Assembly (NCBI GenBank): GCA_002787235.1
Contig: PCWG01000002.1
Location: forward strand, 59,250 to 123,249
Reading direction: 5' to 3'
Source of the DNA: Nitrospinae bacterium CG11_big_fil_rev_8_21_14_0_20_45_15
GTDB taxonomy: Bacteria > Nitrospinota > Nitrospinia > Nitrospinales > VA-1
Length of the DNA: 64,000 bases
Part shown: piece by piece, positions 18,860-29,532 of the stretch
How positions within the stretch are numbered: the stretch's first letter is position 1
Layout: each line of letters opens with the position of its first letter
Program-made: the position numbers and the translations under genes
The notes under the pieces: generated by a model
Database searches by the model: none
What the model saw: only the letters and a program-made list of their open reading frames with translations
Told to the model about the DNA's origin: nothing

Positions 18860-20404
18860 ATGAATTTTAATATCGATTTTTCCGACATGTATTGGATTGC
18901 CCTGGGCCCGGAATTAACTATTTTATTCACGGCTTTTTTTCTATTGTTGATTGGATTGAAACAATCATTTGATACGAACGAATACCTGTCCAGAGCGGCT
19001 ATGGGGGGGATTTGCGTCGCGTTATTTTTCTCGATATCCCTTTGGATTTCGGCACCCGGTGCGGAAAGTGCTGTGAATCCGGAAATGTTCAGTGCTTCGT
19101 TGATTCATGACCGATTCTCGCAGATTTTTAACATTATATTTTTGATCATGGCCATGTTTGCCATGGCGGGTTCGGTTCGTTACCCGCAAGCCGATCATAA
19201 AAATAAGGCAGAATATTTCTGTCTGGTATTGACTGCTGTCGCGGGCATGATGTTCATGGCCAAGTCGGGGACATTGATCACCGCGTTTGTTGCCCTCGAA
19301 GTGTTTTCAGTTTCATTATACATCTTGTGTGGATTTTCTGCCAAACATGGTACTGGCACCGAAAGTCCATCCACCGCTCCTCCATTGAGCTGGGCCACCG
19401 CGGCGTCACAAGAATCTGCCGTTAAATATCTGCTCACAGGAGCTTTCGCATCTGCCATCCTGGTTTACGGTATGGCTCTCGTCTATGCCGGCACTGGAAC
19501 GACAGAGATTCGCCTCATAGGGCGATTGTTGCATTGTGAAGGCATCGATTGCGGCAATCCCTACAGTCACAATCTTCTTGTGTATATGGGGATGGCTCTG
19601 ATGTTTGTGGGCCTGGGCTTCAAAGTATCGTTGGTTCCTTTTCACTCATGGACGCCGGATGTGTATCAAGGCGCACCGACACCGATCACCGGATTTATGT
19701 CTGTGGCTACGAAAGCGGCGGCATTCGCATTGGTAGCACGTGTTTTCTTCTCAGCATTTCAGGATATCCAGGAAGTGTGGATGCCTATCCTGTTCGGTAT
19801 TTCAGTGATCACCATGTTTGTGGGTAATATTGCAGCGATTTTTCAAAATGATCTCAAACGATTGTTGGCATACTCCGGTGTTGCCCATGCGGGTTATCTG
19901 CTGATTGGTATTGTTGCCAACAGTAATGACGGTATCGCTGGATTGATCTTCTATCTTGCCATTTATTTGTTCATGAATGTGGGAGCTTTCGCCATTGTGT
20001 TCACTATGGAAGGCGAGGGGAAAGAAGGAAATTCCATCTACCGTTTTAAAGGTTTGGCCAAAAAGAACCCTCTGCTGGCTGGAGCGATGAGCCTTTTTAT
20101 GTTGTCTCTTGCAGGATTCCCGCCCACAGCCGGATTTTTCGGGAAGCTTTTTCTGTTCACAGCGGCTATCGATCAGGGCTATGTGCTTTTGACCATATTG
20201 GCGGCGATTGCAACAGTCATTTCCGTCTATTTTTACCTGCGTATCATCGTTCTGATGTATTTTCATGAAGATGAAAGTGTGCAAATTGTCGAAGTTTCCA
20301 GAGGCATGGCGGCCCTCATCACAGCAAGCACGACGGCCATTATTTTCTTTGGATTTTTCCCGTCCGTTTTAATGAGCTGGGCGAGTGCCTCAATTCCATT
20401 TTAG
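18860..20404 (+). CDS. nuoN: NADH-quinone oxidoreductase subunit N
   Basis: 'KVSLVPFHSWTPDVYQGAPTPITGFMSVATKAAAFALVARVF' and 'FQNDLKRLLAYSGVAHAGYLL' typical of NuoN. Confidence 0.92.
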   Translation: MNFNIDFSDMYWIALGPELTILFTAFFLLLIGLKQSFDTNEYLSRAAMGGICVALFFSISLWISAPGAESAVNPEMFSASLIHDRFSQIFNIIFLIMAMFAMAGSVRYPQADHKNKAEYFCLVLTAVAGMMFMAKSGTLITAFVALEVFSVSLYILCGFSAKHGTGTESPSTAPPLSWATAASQESAVKYLLTGAFASAILVYGMALVYAGTGTTEIRLIGRLLHCEGIDCGNPYSHNLLVYMGMALMFVGLGFKVSLVPFHSWTPDVYQGAPTPITGFMSVATKAAAFALVARVFFSAFQDIQEVWMPILFGISVITMFVGNIAAIFQNDLKRLLAYSGVAHAGYLLIGIVANSNDGIAGLIFYLAIYLFMNVGAFAIVFTMEGEGKEGNSIYRFKGLAKKNPLLAGAMSLFMLSLAGFPPTAGFFGKLFLFTAAIDQGYVLLTILAAIATVISVYFYLRIIVLMYFHEDESVQIVEVSRGMAALITASTTAIIFFGFFPSVLMSWASASIPF

Positions 20405-20446
20405 TTCCGAATCTGCATTAACCCACCCTTGAATGGGGGAGACGGC

Positions 20447-21613
20447 ATGTCTCATTTCAGAACCATTCTATCTTTCCTGATTTTCTTTGTTTCCATGGCA
20501 GGATGTGCGCCGGAGACACCTCAAGAGATCATTGCGGATTTGATCCGTACGATGAACAAAAATCCTCAAGATCCAGAATTGCGTTATGCGTTGGGCAAAG
20601 CTTATCTGGATTTAAAGGAATACGACAAAGCCCAGGAAGAATTCACTCAGGTTTTGAAAATGAACGCGGACCATATGCTCTCTCATCAGGGTATGGGCCT
20701 GATTTATTACAATCAAAGATTGTTGGGTGACGCTGAAAAGGAATTCAAGACGGCCTTCATACTCGACAATAAAGATAGCATCAGTTTGATCAATCTGGGT
20801 ACGGTCAATCTTGAATTGAACCGAATCACCACTGCGATCAGCTACTTGGAAATTGCCAAAAAGCGTGGTACCGACAAAGCCAGCACTCTCAATAATCTGG
20901 GAATTGCTCATTATAAGAAGAAAGAAATTCCTGAGGCTGTATCGGAATGGGAGGCCGCGCTAAAAATCAAACCAGATTTTTCAGAAGCACATAGCAATCT
21001 TGGTGTTGCTTATCAGGAACAGGGGAAACGCAATCTGGCACTCAAGGAATACAAAGCAGCGTTGAAGTGGAACCCTGAAAATGTCAAGGCCTATTACAAT
21101 TTGGGTAGCCTCCTGGCGATATCGGGGAAGCTGGAGCCGGCCTTGCAACAATGGAACAATGGGAAAAAGATCGATCCAGAAGATCCTGAGATACGGGAAA
21201 AGCTGGGCTGGGTTTATGAACAGCTTGGGGATAATGAATCTGCGGTCAGGGAATACGAATCAGCGTCCAAGTACAATCCGCACGATCCAGAAATTCACTT
21301 CAATCTGGGTCGGCTTCATTCTTTTTTTAAGGAACACGATCAAGCCGTAAAGTCTTTCAAAAAAACGATCAATCTGAATCCTGACCATGCAGAAGCGTAT
21401 TATTGGCTCAGTATCCTTTACGACGATTTTGATTCTGGAAAAAATGCGATTTCCAATATGATCATCGCTGACCTGCTCTTCCAAAAACAGCGAAAAAAGG
21501 AAATGGCGAAGAAAGCCCAGGACAATCTTCAGCTGTTTTACAAGCATTACGGGATGACGCGGAAAGCTTTTGAAGACCTTCCTCTGCCCGATTCCGTCAG
21601 AAACTTTGGTTAG
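20447..21613 (+). CDS. TPR-repeat lipoprotein
   Basis: Lipobox-like 'FVSMAGCAPE'; repeated TPR units. ORF open from 20429; ATG 20447 preferred. Confidence 0.8.
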   Translation: MSHFRTILSFLIFFVSMAGCAPETPQEIIADLIRTMNKNPQDPELRYALGKAYLDLKEYDKAQEEFTQVLKMNADHMLSHQGMGLIYYNQRLLGDAEKEFKTAFILDNKDSISLINLGTVNLELNRITTAISYLEIAKKRGTDKASTLNNLGIAHYKKKEIPEAVSEWEAALKIKPDFSEAHSNLGVAYQEQGKRNLALKEYKAALKWNPENVKAYYNLGSLLAISGKLEPALQQWNNGKKIDPEDPEIREKLGWVYEQLGDNESAVREYESASKYNPHDPEIHFNLGRLHSFFKEHDQAVKSFKKTINLNPDHAEAYYWLSILYDDFDSGKNAISNMIIADLLFQKQRKKEMAKKAQDNLQLFYKHYGMTRKAFEDLPLPDSVRNFG

Positions 21614-21645
21614 GGAAATGAGAACGTTGAAAAGTACTTCCTTTT

Positions 21646-24573
21646 TTACTGAATCAGTTTTTCAAGCCTGCCAAATAGAGATTCAGATTTCTTAATTTTA
21701 TCCTCACCGCCGATCACGCAGATTTTCCCCTTGTCACGGATTTGTTCGAAGAGAGGTGCAAATCGACGCAAGTCTTCAAGTGTGGTCGATAGCAGTTCTT
21801 CGCGACGCTGTTGCTTTAATTCGTATGTTTTTCCGGTCAACTGCTCAACCATTGCAATGCTTCCCTTACGATCGGCACTCAAAGGTGGGTCCAGGCGTCC
21901 GACACAGCCAATGATCGTTTTGGTCAGTTCTTCTTTCGATAAATCGAGCTTAGAGAGAAATTGTGCGGTCTCGTCATAGGCTTTCAATGTTTCTTCCAGA
22001 TTGGGATCTCGATAGGAAACGAAGCTGTAGTCCCCTGTCAAAGCATCGAAAGAGCTCATGCACCCGTACGCTCCACCTTGTACTCGGACGCGATCCCATA
22101 AATAGGATGCACTGAGCAGAGATTTTAATACGGACCATTTCCCAGAGTATTCATAACCCAGATCGTAAAGATTAGCTCCTTTACCGACGTACTGAATCGT
22201 GCTTGCGGACATGAATCCTTCGTTGACGGCAGGATCGGGGAAAATCAATTCGCTGACGAGAGGCGCAGATTTTGGGAAGATACTGGCCAGAGCGAGTGTC
22301 TTCCCTTCGAAACGAGCATAGTCTTTTTCTTCTCCGGTCAGGTTGACCAGCATATTGTCCTGACAAAATATCATTTTAGCGATTTTTCGGAATTCTTCGG
22401 CAACCGACTCAGGATCTTGTTCGGCACGCTCGAGAAGTTTTTCCAGAAAATGGTAACTGCTGATGCCGTCGGTCAATTCATTGTAACGTCCCAATTGTGA
22501 ATGATACGATTGCAGTCGGGACAGCACATATTGATTGCCGTGGGGAATGAGAGAATCTTCCATGTCCGACTTGGCACTGCGGATCAATTCTACCAACCGT
22601 TTGGAATTGTCAAAATTGTACTCGCCCAATAATTCAGTGATAACGTCGTACAGGTCGTCGAGTTTTCCCATCAATCCACGCCCGCCAAAAAACAAATACG
22701 AAGTGATATTGTGACGGTCGGATGTTGTGGCACTGGTAAAGTGCCAGGGGCGAATCCCTCCGGTATGAATTCCCATGCGCTGAGACATGGCGACGTAGTC
22801 GCGTTTGTTGGTGCCCATTCCCATAATCATTGTGCCAAGCAGGGACAGGTAGGGAAGTTTTTCCATGGGAACGCATTCGGTGTTGAATCCTATTTGCGTG
22901 TAGGCGATTTGGTTGGCAAACAAGTCGTGAAATAAAATTCTGGGTCCCGATTCCTTTTTTTGCTCATTGGGGAATCGCTCGCTTTCATGCGGGATGTCTT
23001 CTAGCCCTAATTGCGGAAGGGTCGCAAGGGATTCCGGTGAATCGGGTGTCGCTTGCAATTCTTGCAAGCGTTGAGTTTCCTTAATCAAGCGGTCGATCTC
23101 TTTTGTACCCAGAGTTGATTTGATATCCTGTAATTTTTTTTCTATTTCTTTCGCTTGTTTTGCAGAGAGACCAGGCTCTGGAATCATCACGATTTGACTT
23201 TGGTCATTATTAGTCAGGAAACCTTTTCTTATCAAATTCTCAAAATATCCGTTTTTAGACTCTTGCTTGATTTTTTCCATCAAGTCGTTGTAACGCAAGT
23301 GCATCAGCGGGTCTGCGTCGTACAACCAGGACGACATGGATTGCATGTTGTAGACCACGCCTTTTGAAAATCCACCAAAATTGGCTTCGCGGAGTTTGAA
23401 GTCGTAAGAATTGACAGCAGAAAGAATCATATCCTCATCAATGCCTTCTTCTGCCAGCTTTTTGAGTGTGGATTGGATGATGTCTAATATTTTACTTTCA
23501 TGCTCGGGAGCAGTTCCTTTCATTCCCACTGCGAAAATAGTTTCGAGACGATTGTCATCGAATCCACCACCAATGACTTCGCTTCCCAGCTCGGAATCCA
23601 TCAGTGCTTTTCTCAAAGGGGAGGCTGATGAGCCCATGAGCAAGTGACTCAATATGCTGAAACCGAGACAATGCTCCTGGTCGGATGCCAGACCGAGTCG
23701 ATAACCGACAATAAAAAAAGTTTTTTTCTCGGTAGATTCTTCAAGCGCGACGGGGTAGTTGAATTGAATGCGACGCGGTTCTGCGAAGGGTGCTTGTTGG
23801 GAAATGGCAGAGTTTACATCCATTTTTTTGAAGTCTTTTAAATAATCATTTTGCAGGTATTGCAGGTATTCCGAGGTGTCGCCGTTGCCGTACAGGAATA
23901 AATAGCTGTTTGAGGGATGATAATATTTCCGATGAAATTCTTTGAACTCTTCATAAGTCAAGTCGGGAATAGCGTCGGGGTCTCCACCGGATTCAAAACC
24001 ATATATCGTGTCTGGAAACAGGGAATGCGCGAGGCTACGGTCGAGGATGCTCTCAGGACTTGAGAATACGCCCTTCATTTCGTTGAAGACAACACCCTTG
24101 TATTCCAGAGCCTTGTCGGCACCCGCTAATTCATAGTGCCAGCCTTCCTGCTTGAAAGTATTTTCGGAGATTTCAGGGTAAAAAACGGCGTCGAGATAAA
24201 CTCCCATCAAATTGAAGAAATCTTTTTTATTCCGGCTGGCTACGGGATAGAGTGTCTTGTCCGGGAAGGTCATGGCATTGAGGAATGTTTGCAAGCTTCC
24301 TTTCATCAATTCCATGAAGGGTTCCTTGACCGGGTATTTGCGTGATCCGCAGAGGACGCTGTGTTCCAGTATGTGCGCGACGCCGCGATCATTTGCCGGC
24401 GGTGTGCGAAAACCCGCGCTGAACACTTTGTTGTCGTCGTCATTTTCTAAAACCAGAACGCGGGCACCGGTGACTTCGTGTTCAAACCGAAGGGCCAGAG
24501 AGTTCAGTTCGTCGATGGTTTCTTTTTGCAGAAGTTTGAATCCGAAATAGGTTTGATTGAGTTCGAAGCTCAT
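21646..24573 (-). CDS. M16C-family zinc metallopeptidase (presequence protease-like)
   Basis: Inverted zinc motif HILEH in 'DRGVAHILEHSVLCGSRKYPVKEPFMELMKGSLQTFLNAMTFPDKTLYPVAS'. Confidence 0.93.
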   Translation of the reverse strand: MSFELNQTYFGFKLLQKETIDELNSLALRFEHEVTGARVLVLENDDDNKVFSAGFRTPPANDRGVAHILEHSVLCGSRKYPVKEPFMELMKGSLQTFLNAMTFPDKTLYPVASRNKKDFFNLMGVYLDAVFYPEISENTFKQEGWHYELAGADKALEYKGVVFNEMKGVFSSPESILDRSLAHSLFPDTIYGFESGGDPDAIPDLTYEEFKEFHRKYYHPSNSYLFLYGNGDTSEYLQYLQNDYLKDFKKMDVNSAISQQAPFAEPRRIQFNYPVALEESTEKKTFFIVGYRLGLASDQEHCLGFSILSHLLMGSSASPLRKALMDSELGSEVIGGGFDDNRLETIFAVGMKGTAPEHESKILDIIQSTLKKLAEEGIDEDMILSAVNSYDFKLREANFGGFSKGVVYNMQSMSSWLYDADPLMHLRYNDLMEKIKQESKNGYFENLIRKGFLTNNDQSQIVMIPEPGLSAKQAKEIEKKLQDIKSTLGTKEIDRLIKETQRLQELQATPDSPESLATLPQLGLEDIPHESERFPNEQKKESGPRILFHDLFANQIAYTQIGFNTECVPMEKLPYLSLLGTMIMGMGTNKRDYVAMSQRMGIHTGGIRPWHFTSATTSDRHNITSYLFFGGRGLMGKLDDLYDVITELLGEYNFDNSKRLVELIRSAKSDMEDSLIPHGNQYVLSRLQSYHSQLGRYNELTDGISSYHFLEKLLERAEQDPESVAEEFRKIAKMIFCQDNMLVNLTGEEKDYARFEGKTLALASIFPKSAPLVSELIFPDPAVNEGFMSASTIQYVGKGANLYDLGYEYSGKWSVLKSLLSASYLWDRVRVQGGAYGCMSSFDALTGDYSFVSYRDPNLEETLKAYDETAQFLSKLDLSKEELTKTIIGCVGRLDPPLSADRKGSIAMVEQLTGKTYELKQQRREELLSTTLEDLRRFAPLFEQIRDKGKICVIGGEDKIKKSESLFGRLEKLIQ

Positions 24574-24632
24574 GATTATCCTTTGTTAAGCACTCGATAA
24601 AGAGTGCAGAAAATTGAGTGTATTAAAATGTT

Positions 24633-25403
24633 TTATTTAGCATTCAACGAAAGACCAATGGGACAATGATCCGAACCATAGACGAAGGGTTCGATGAAAG
24701 AATTGTCCACTTTTTCTTTGAGGTCTTCAGTGACAAAAAAATAGTCGATGCGCCAACCGATATTTTTGGCGCGCACATTGGCACGGTAACTCCACCAGGT
24801 GTAATGATCGGGTTCGTCTGGATGGAACATGCGAAAAGTGTCCACGTAGCCGTGAGAGATGAATTTGTCCATCCAGGCCCGTTCTTCCGGCAGGAAACCC
24901 GAATTTTTTGAATTGGCTTTGGGATTCCTCAGATCAATGGCCTGATGCGCGGTGTTGACATCGCCGGTGATGACCAGTTTTTTACCCTTGGCACGCAGAG
25001 ATTGACAGTGGTCCAGAAAGGCATCATAAAACTCCATCTTGTATTGCAAACGCTCTTCCCCACTGGTGCCATTCGGAAAGTAGACATTGAAGAGATCGAA
25101 ATCCTTGAACTCGTGTCGAATGATTCGTCCTTCAATATCGAAACGTTCGATACCCATTCCCAGATGAGTTGCGAGGGGCTTTGTTTTACAGAAGGTGGCG
25201 ACTCCGCTGTAGCCCTTGCGTTTGGCAGGGTTCCATACTAAATGATAGTCACCCAACTCTTCTATCAAGCCTCCCAATTGCTCGGGCATGGCTTTGACTT
25301 CCTGGAGACAGAGCACATCGGGGGATAGCAGGCGAAACCAATCGAGAAAACCTTTTTTGTAAACGGCGCGAATGCCGTTTACGTTCCAACTGTATAATTT
25401 CAT
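24633..25403 (-). CDS. xth: Exodeoxyribonuclease III
   Basis: 'MKLYSWNVNGIRAVYKKGFLDWF', 'DVLCLQEVKA', 'ITGDVNTAHQAIDL', 'IDYFFVT', 'GSDHCPIGL'. Confidence 0.93.
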   Translation of the reverse strand: MKLYSWNVNGIRAVYKKGFLDWFRLLSPDVLCLQEVKAMPEQLGGLIEELGDYHLVWNPAKRKGYSGVATFCKTKPLATHLGMGIERFDIEGRIIRHEFKDFDLFNVYFPNGTSGEERLQYKMEFYDAFLDHCQSLRAKGKKLVITGDVNTAHQAIDLRNPKANSKNSGFLPEERAWMDKFISHGYVDTFRMFHPDEPDHYTWWSYRANVRAKNIGWRIDYFFVTEDLKEKVDNSFIEPFVYGSDHCPIGLSLNAK

Positions 25404-25557
25404 TGAGATATAAATTTAAAGAATGAATAAAGTGCAAGGGTATTGTAAATGGTTTCTCCAATCAAACAGAGCAAATTCGGTGAGGGCAGGACTGTATTGT
25501 AACTTGCCTCACTGTATAAAGATGATTATTAATGTAAAAAGATCCATATCGGTTGAT

Positions 25558-26478
25558 TCAGGGGATTTTTTTTGCGAGGGAACCTTGATTTTCAATTTTT
25601 TCAAGTTTGTATTTTTCTTCGTTGGCCAGTTTCAGGTAGATATCCAGGAGATTTCGGTGCACAGAAGGATCGTCGTCGCGAATCATGAGCCCGCTCCAGT
25701 ATCGGTTGAGAGCCTGGGGATATAATCTCTCTTGCTGGTACAAGTATCCCAGCTTGAAATAGAAATCGGCCCGGTCAGGAGATTGGACGGAAGCCTGCTC
25801 CAAAAGATTGGCGGATTCCATGAAAGCTCCTCTGCGCTCATATTCTCCCGCCAGAGATTCAAGGTATGCGGGTTCTGCTGGATCGAGAATGACGGCTTTG
25901 GAATAGGCCTCAAATGCGGAGTCGTATTCCTTTTTCAGTGTGTATACGGTACCCATTCTATTCCAGGTTGGAGCGTGCTTGGGATCGATCTTTACAGCCG
26001 CGCTATATTTTCCCAATGCTTGATCCAGTTGGTTTTCCTGTTGCAGGTAGTTGCCCCAGACGCTGAGTGGGTTGGGATTGTCGGGATTGTGACTCGCGGC
26101 TTGCTCCAGCTCTTTGAACGCTCCTGCCTTATCTCCCATTTTGTAAAGGATGCTGGAGATGTTGATGCGCGAATGGGTGTCTTCGGTCTTTGCCAGAATT
26201 TCCCGATAAAGACGCAGAGCGGAGTCATCTTCCTTTAAGTCCTGATAGACCACCGCAAGATTGAACCTGGCGAACAGATTGTCGGGATTTTCTCTCAAAG
26301 CCAACTTGTATTCCTCGATGGCGTCTGCATACTTTTTCTGGTCGTAAAGATCGACACCGCGATTGTAATGACTTTCGATGGGTGCGGGAACAGTGACACA
26401 GGCGGAAGCGAAACTGGCAAACGCCAACAGTGCGATCATTCCTCGTGCTTTATTTTTGAGATGTATTTTAAAAAACAT
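25558..26478 (-). CDS. TPR-repeat lipoprotein
   Basis: 'ASFASACVTVPAP' lipobox-like; consecutive TPR units. Confidence 0.8.
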   Translation of the reverse strand: MFFKIHLKNKARGMIALLAFASFASACVTVPAPIESHYNRGVDLYDQKKYADAIEEYKLALRENPDNLFARFNLAVVYQDLKEDDSALRLYREILAKTEDTHSRINISSILYKMGDKAGAFKELEQAASHNPDNPNPLSVWGNYLQQENQLDQALGKYSAAVKIDPKHAPTWNRMGTVYTLKKEYDSAFEAYSKAVILDPAEPAYLESLAGEYERRGAFMESANLLEQASVQSPDRADFYFKLGYLYQQERLYPQALNRYWSGLMIRDDDPSVHRNLLDIYLKLANEEKYKLEKIENQGSLAKKIP

Positions 26479-26505
26479 AAAATCAGTTCAGTGAGTTTGC
26501 ATCTT

Positions 26506-27711
26506 TCAGTTGTCCGAGCTCAGTTTGTCCAGCCGTTGCATACGCAGTTCTTTTTGTCCGCTGATGGGGGGCAGGTACGGTGTTTTGATGGGTTCGGGTT
26601 CATCGCCTTTTCGCACCAGTTTCCAGGGATTTCTTTGCAATTCTGCAACCAGAGATTTCATGTCCTCTGAAGTCGTACGCAGATTGCTGATCAACTCTTT
26701 TATATCCCGGCGATTTTCTGCAAGCATATTAGAGCCTTGCACCAGAGTTTTCTCCAGATTACCCGTGGCGGAATCGATGTTGGTGCTGATTTTGTGCGTA
26801 TCGGTTTCCATAGTGCTGATCAGCTTAGTGAGTCCGGGCCGATTGTCTGCCAACAGGTTTTCCATCTCGTGGGTAAGGTTAAGCGTTTGCGCGATGATGG
26901 TTTCAATATTTTTCCCATTGGCGGTCACGATATGGTCGAGTCCTTCGGCTCCCGAAGCGGCATGGCTGAGGGTCTTGCGCAAGTCGTCTTTTTGGGTCGT
27001 GAGTATGTCGTCAATTTCGCCCGTGCTGGACGCAACATGATGGATGGTTTTACGCAGGGCGTCACCATTTTCATTTAAAATGGACGCCAGTTCGGTGGAA
27101 ACTTTTGCGAAATTTTCAATGCTGTTTTGGATGCTGGGCTGATTTTTCTTTAGGGTTGAATTGAAATTTCCAATGGAGCCTTGAACCAGTTTCAGTGTTT
27201 CGCGTGAGTCGGCAACGAGGTGGTCGGTGATGTCTATGAAACGTGATGTTTGCAAGACGATTTCGCTCATCATGTCGCCAATTTTGGCAAATTCGAAAGA
27301 CTCTTGTCCTACGAGAGCTTCGCCATTGGGCAGAGGTTCTGCATTGCGAGTTCCCGAACGGATGTCGATGTACATTCCGCCCATGAGGCCGGAGGTTTTG
27401 ATGGATGCCCCGGAATTTTTTTTGACGATGATGCTTGGATCGATTTCGGTCAGCACCGCGACGCGGTCGAGTCCGTCGTCGGTTTTGGCGTCTTCCAGTT
27501 CGATGCCAACGACTTTACCCACGTCGAGACCGGAGTAGCGCACCGGTGCGCCGATGTCCAGCCCGCCAGTGAATTTGAAAAGAATGCGGAGCTTTTTCTT
27601 TTCATGAAACATATCTTTCAAATTACCGAGTGTGAAGATCATCGCAACCAGCACCAACAGGCTGAAGAAGATGAACATTCCCGCTTTCACTTCGGAAGAT
27701 TTGTATTCCAT
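26506..27711 (-). CDS. mlaD: MlaD/MCE-domain lipid transport protein
   Basis: 'MEYKSSEVKAGMFIFFSLLVLVAMIFTLG...FKFTGGLDIGAPVRYSGLDVGKVVGIEL', followed by long helical region. Confidence 0.88.
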   Translation of the reverse strand: MEYKSSEVKAGMFIFFSLLVLVAMIFTLGNLKDMFHEKKKLRILFKFTGGLDIGAPVRYSGLDVGKVVGIELEDAKTDDGLDRVAVLTEIDPSIIVKKNSGASIKTSGLMGGMYIDIRSGTRNAEPLPNGEALVGQESFEFAKIGDMMSEIVLQTSRFIDITDHLVADSRETLKLVQGSIGNFNSTLKKNQPSIQNSIENFAKVSTELASILNENGDALRKTIHHVASSTGEIDDILTTQKDDLRKTLSHAASGAEGLDHIVTANGKNIETIIAQTLNLTHEMENLLADNRPGLTKLISTMETDTHKISTNIDSATGNLEKTLVQGSNMLAENRRDIKELISNLRTTSEDMKSLVAELQRNPWKLVRKGDEPEPIKTPYLPPISGQKELRMQRLDKLSSDN

Positions 27712-27807
27712 ATCAGGTGGTTCCTTTTAATGAGTCCTGCCAAAATTCATGCCTGCTTGTGATTCTTTACAAACCAATGGTTCTTCACCGGATTGGGCCG
27801 ACAGCCT

Positions 27808-28614
27808 TCATGAAAACCGCATTTCCTTCAATTCTTCACCGTAGTCCTTTTGTGATTTACTGAAGGGAATGGGGCCGTCGGGGCTTCCATTGATGAACTG
27901 CTGGATGCGGGGATCTTCACTATTGCGAATTTCTTCCGGTGATCCGGCGGCTATAATTTTTCCTTTATAGAGCATGATGATTTTATCAGAAATTCTCATG
28001 GCACTGGGAATTTCATGCGTGACGACGACCGAGGTGATGCGCATCTTTTTGCTGAGATCGACGATCAGCTTGTCGATCACCCCTATGGAAATAGGGTCGA
28101 GTCCGGCAGACGGTTCATCGTAAAAAACAATTTTTGGATCGAGTGCAATGGCGCGGGCCAGAGCGATGCGTTTGATCATACCCCCGGAAAGTTGTGCGGG
28201 TTTGAGATGTTCGGCTCCTCTCAGTCCCACCATTTCCAGTTTCATTTTCACCATGATTTTGATCGTATTTTCGTTCAACTCCGTGTGTTCGCGAAGTGGC
28301 AATGCGACATTGTCTTCAACCGTCAGCGAGTTGAACAGGGCACCGCTTTGGAACATGATGCCAAATTTTTTGCGGATACGAACCAGAGTCTCGCGATTAG
28401 AATTCACCAATGGGTCACCATCAATGATGATATCTCCCGAGTCGGGTTTGTAAACGCCAATGAGATGTTTCAGGACGGTGCTTTTTCCGCTCCCGCTTCC
28501 GCCAATGATGGAGGTGATCTGCCCGCTTTCAAAATGGGCGTTGAAGTCGTCGAGAACGATCAGCTTCTTATCACCTTCTCCAAAAGTTTTGCGTAGATGG
28601 TTTACCTTTATCAT
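27808..28614 (-). CDS. mlaF: MlaF-type ABC transporter ATP-binding protein
   Basis: Walker A 'GGSGSGKST', signature 'LSGGMIKRIALARAI', Walker B 'IVFYDEPSAGLDP'. Confidence 0.92.
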   Translation of the reverse strand: MIKVNHLRKTFGEGDKKLIVLDDFNAHFESGQITSIIGGSGSGKSTVLKHLIGVYKPDSGDIIIDGDPLVNSNRETLVRIRKKFGIMFQSGALFNSLTVEDNVALPLREHTELNENTIKIMVKMKLEMVGLRGAEHLKPAQLSGGMIKRIALARAIALDPKIVFYDEPSAGLDPISIGVIDKLIVDLSKKMRITSVVVTHEIPSAMRISDKIIMLYKGKIIAAGSPEEIRNSEDPRIQQFINGSPDGPIPFSKSQKDYGEELKEMRFS

Positions 28615-28623
28615 TTTATTTAT

Positions 28624-29439
28624 TCAGGTGACAAAGAAAAATAATGAGGTGAATATCAGGTCTGCAATGATGATCAGAATCATCGAAACGACGACGGAAG
28701 TTCTGGTGTTTTCACCGACTTTCTCAGCCCCGCCCTCGATAATAAAGGCCATGTAACTCCCGACCATCACTATGATAACGGCAAAGACTCCGCTTTTGAT
28801 GAGTCCTGTGACGACATCTTTAATGACCATTGCCTCTATGGATCGGTCGTAATAGGCGATGGGGTCGATGCCCAGGGTTGTGATGCCAATGAGAAACCCA
28901 CCCAGGATTCCCATCAAATCCGCCATAATGGTCAGACAGGGCAACATAACGAGAATGGCAATGAAGCGCGGGGTGATGAGGAACTTGACCGGATTGAGTG
29001 CCATCGTCTCCAGTGCCAGAATTTCGTCAGAGACTTTCATCGTGCCCATTTCTGCGGTGAAGGCGGCACCCACTCGACCCGCCATGACCAGGGCTGTCAT
29101 GAGGGGTCCCAACTCTCTTGTAATGGAAACACCCACCAAAGCACCGACAAAGTCCAAAGCTCCCAGTCGGGCCAATTGCGATGCGGTCTGGAAAGCGAGA
29201 ATGACGCCGATGAGAAAGGATACGAGAAAAACGATGGTGGTCGATTTGACACCGACTTCCTCCATCTGCGTCCAGATGGGTTTCCACTTGTTGGGTTTGC
29301 CGCGGAATGGCTCGATGAAAGTACAATAGAAAGTCGCCCGGGTGAGGTAATACATGCCGCTGATTTCTTTAAAGAAATTCTCAGCGACCGCCCAGGCTTG
29401 AAAAGCATTGTGTCCTATGAAGCCAAAAAAAAATCTCAC
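28624..29439 (-). CDS. mlaE: MlaE-type permease
   Basis: 'ALVGVSITRELGPLMTALVMAGRVGAAFTAEMGTMKVSDEILALETMALNPVKFLITPR' hallmark of MlaE. GTG start. Confidence 0.92.
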   Translation of the reverse strand: MRFFFGFIGHNAFQAWAVAENFFKEISGMYYLTRATFYCTFIEPFRGKPNKWKPIWTQMEEVGVKSTTIVFLVSFLIGVILAFQTASQLARLGALDFVGALVGVSITRELGPLMTALVMAGRVGAAFTAEMGTMKVSDEILALETMALNPVKFLITPRFIAILVMLPCLTIMADLMGILGGFLIGITTLGIDPIAYYDRSIEAMVIKDVVTGLIKSGVFAVIIVMVGSYMAFIIEGGAEKVGENTRTSVVVSMILIIIADLIFTSLFFFVT

Positions 29440-29457
29440 GAATTGGTTTTCCTCAAA

Positions 29458-29526
29458 CCCTTTGCAAAGCCTTCGAGCGTATCGAAAATCTCAAAGACTG
29501 TCTCAGCAACCAGGCGATTTTTAAAA
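29458..29526 (-). pseudogene. Degenerate, frameshifted duplicate of the STAS gene 3' end
   Basis: 'ccctttgcaaagccttcgagcgtatcgaaaatctcaaagactgtctcagcaaccaggcgatttttaaaac' aligns to 29538-29606 'cccttgcagggcgtcttcgatggtgtcgaaaacctcaaagacggtcagcaaccgggcaatttcgaaaac'; one frame gives TVFEIFDTLEGFAKG versus TVFEVFDTIEDALQG. Confidence 0.75.
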
Positions 29527-29532
29527 CAACTT

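Noticed and set aside
26506-27711. Degenerate ~35-aa helical repeats in the MlaD C-terminal region
   Set aside because: Long helical/coiled C-terminal extensions are common in MCE proteins; not unusual enough.
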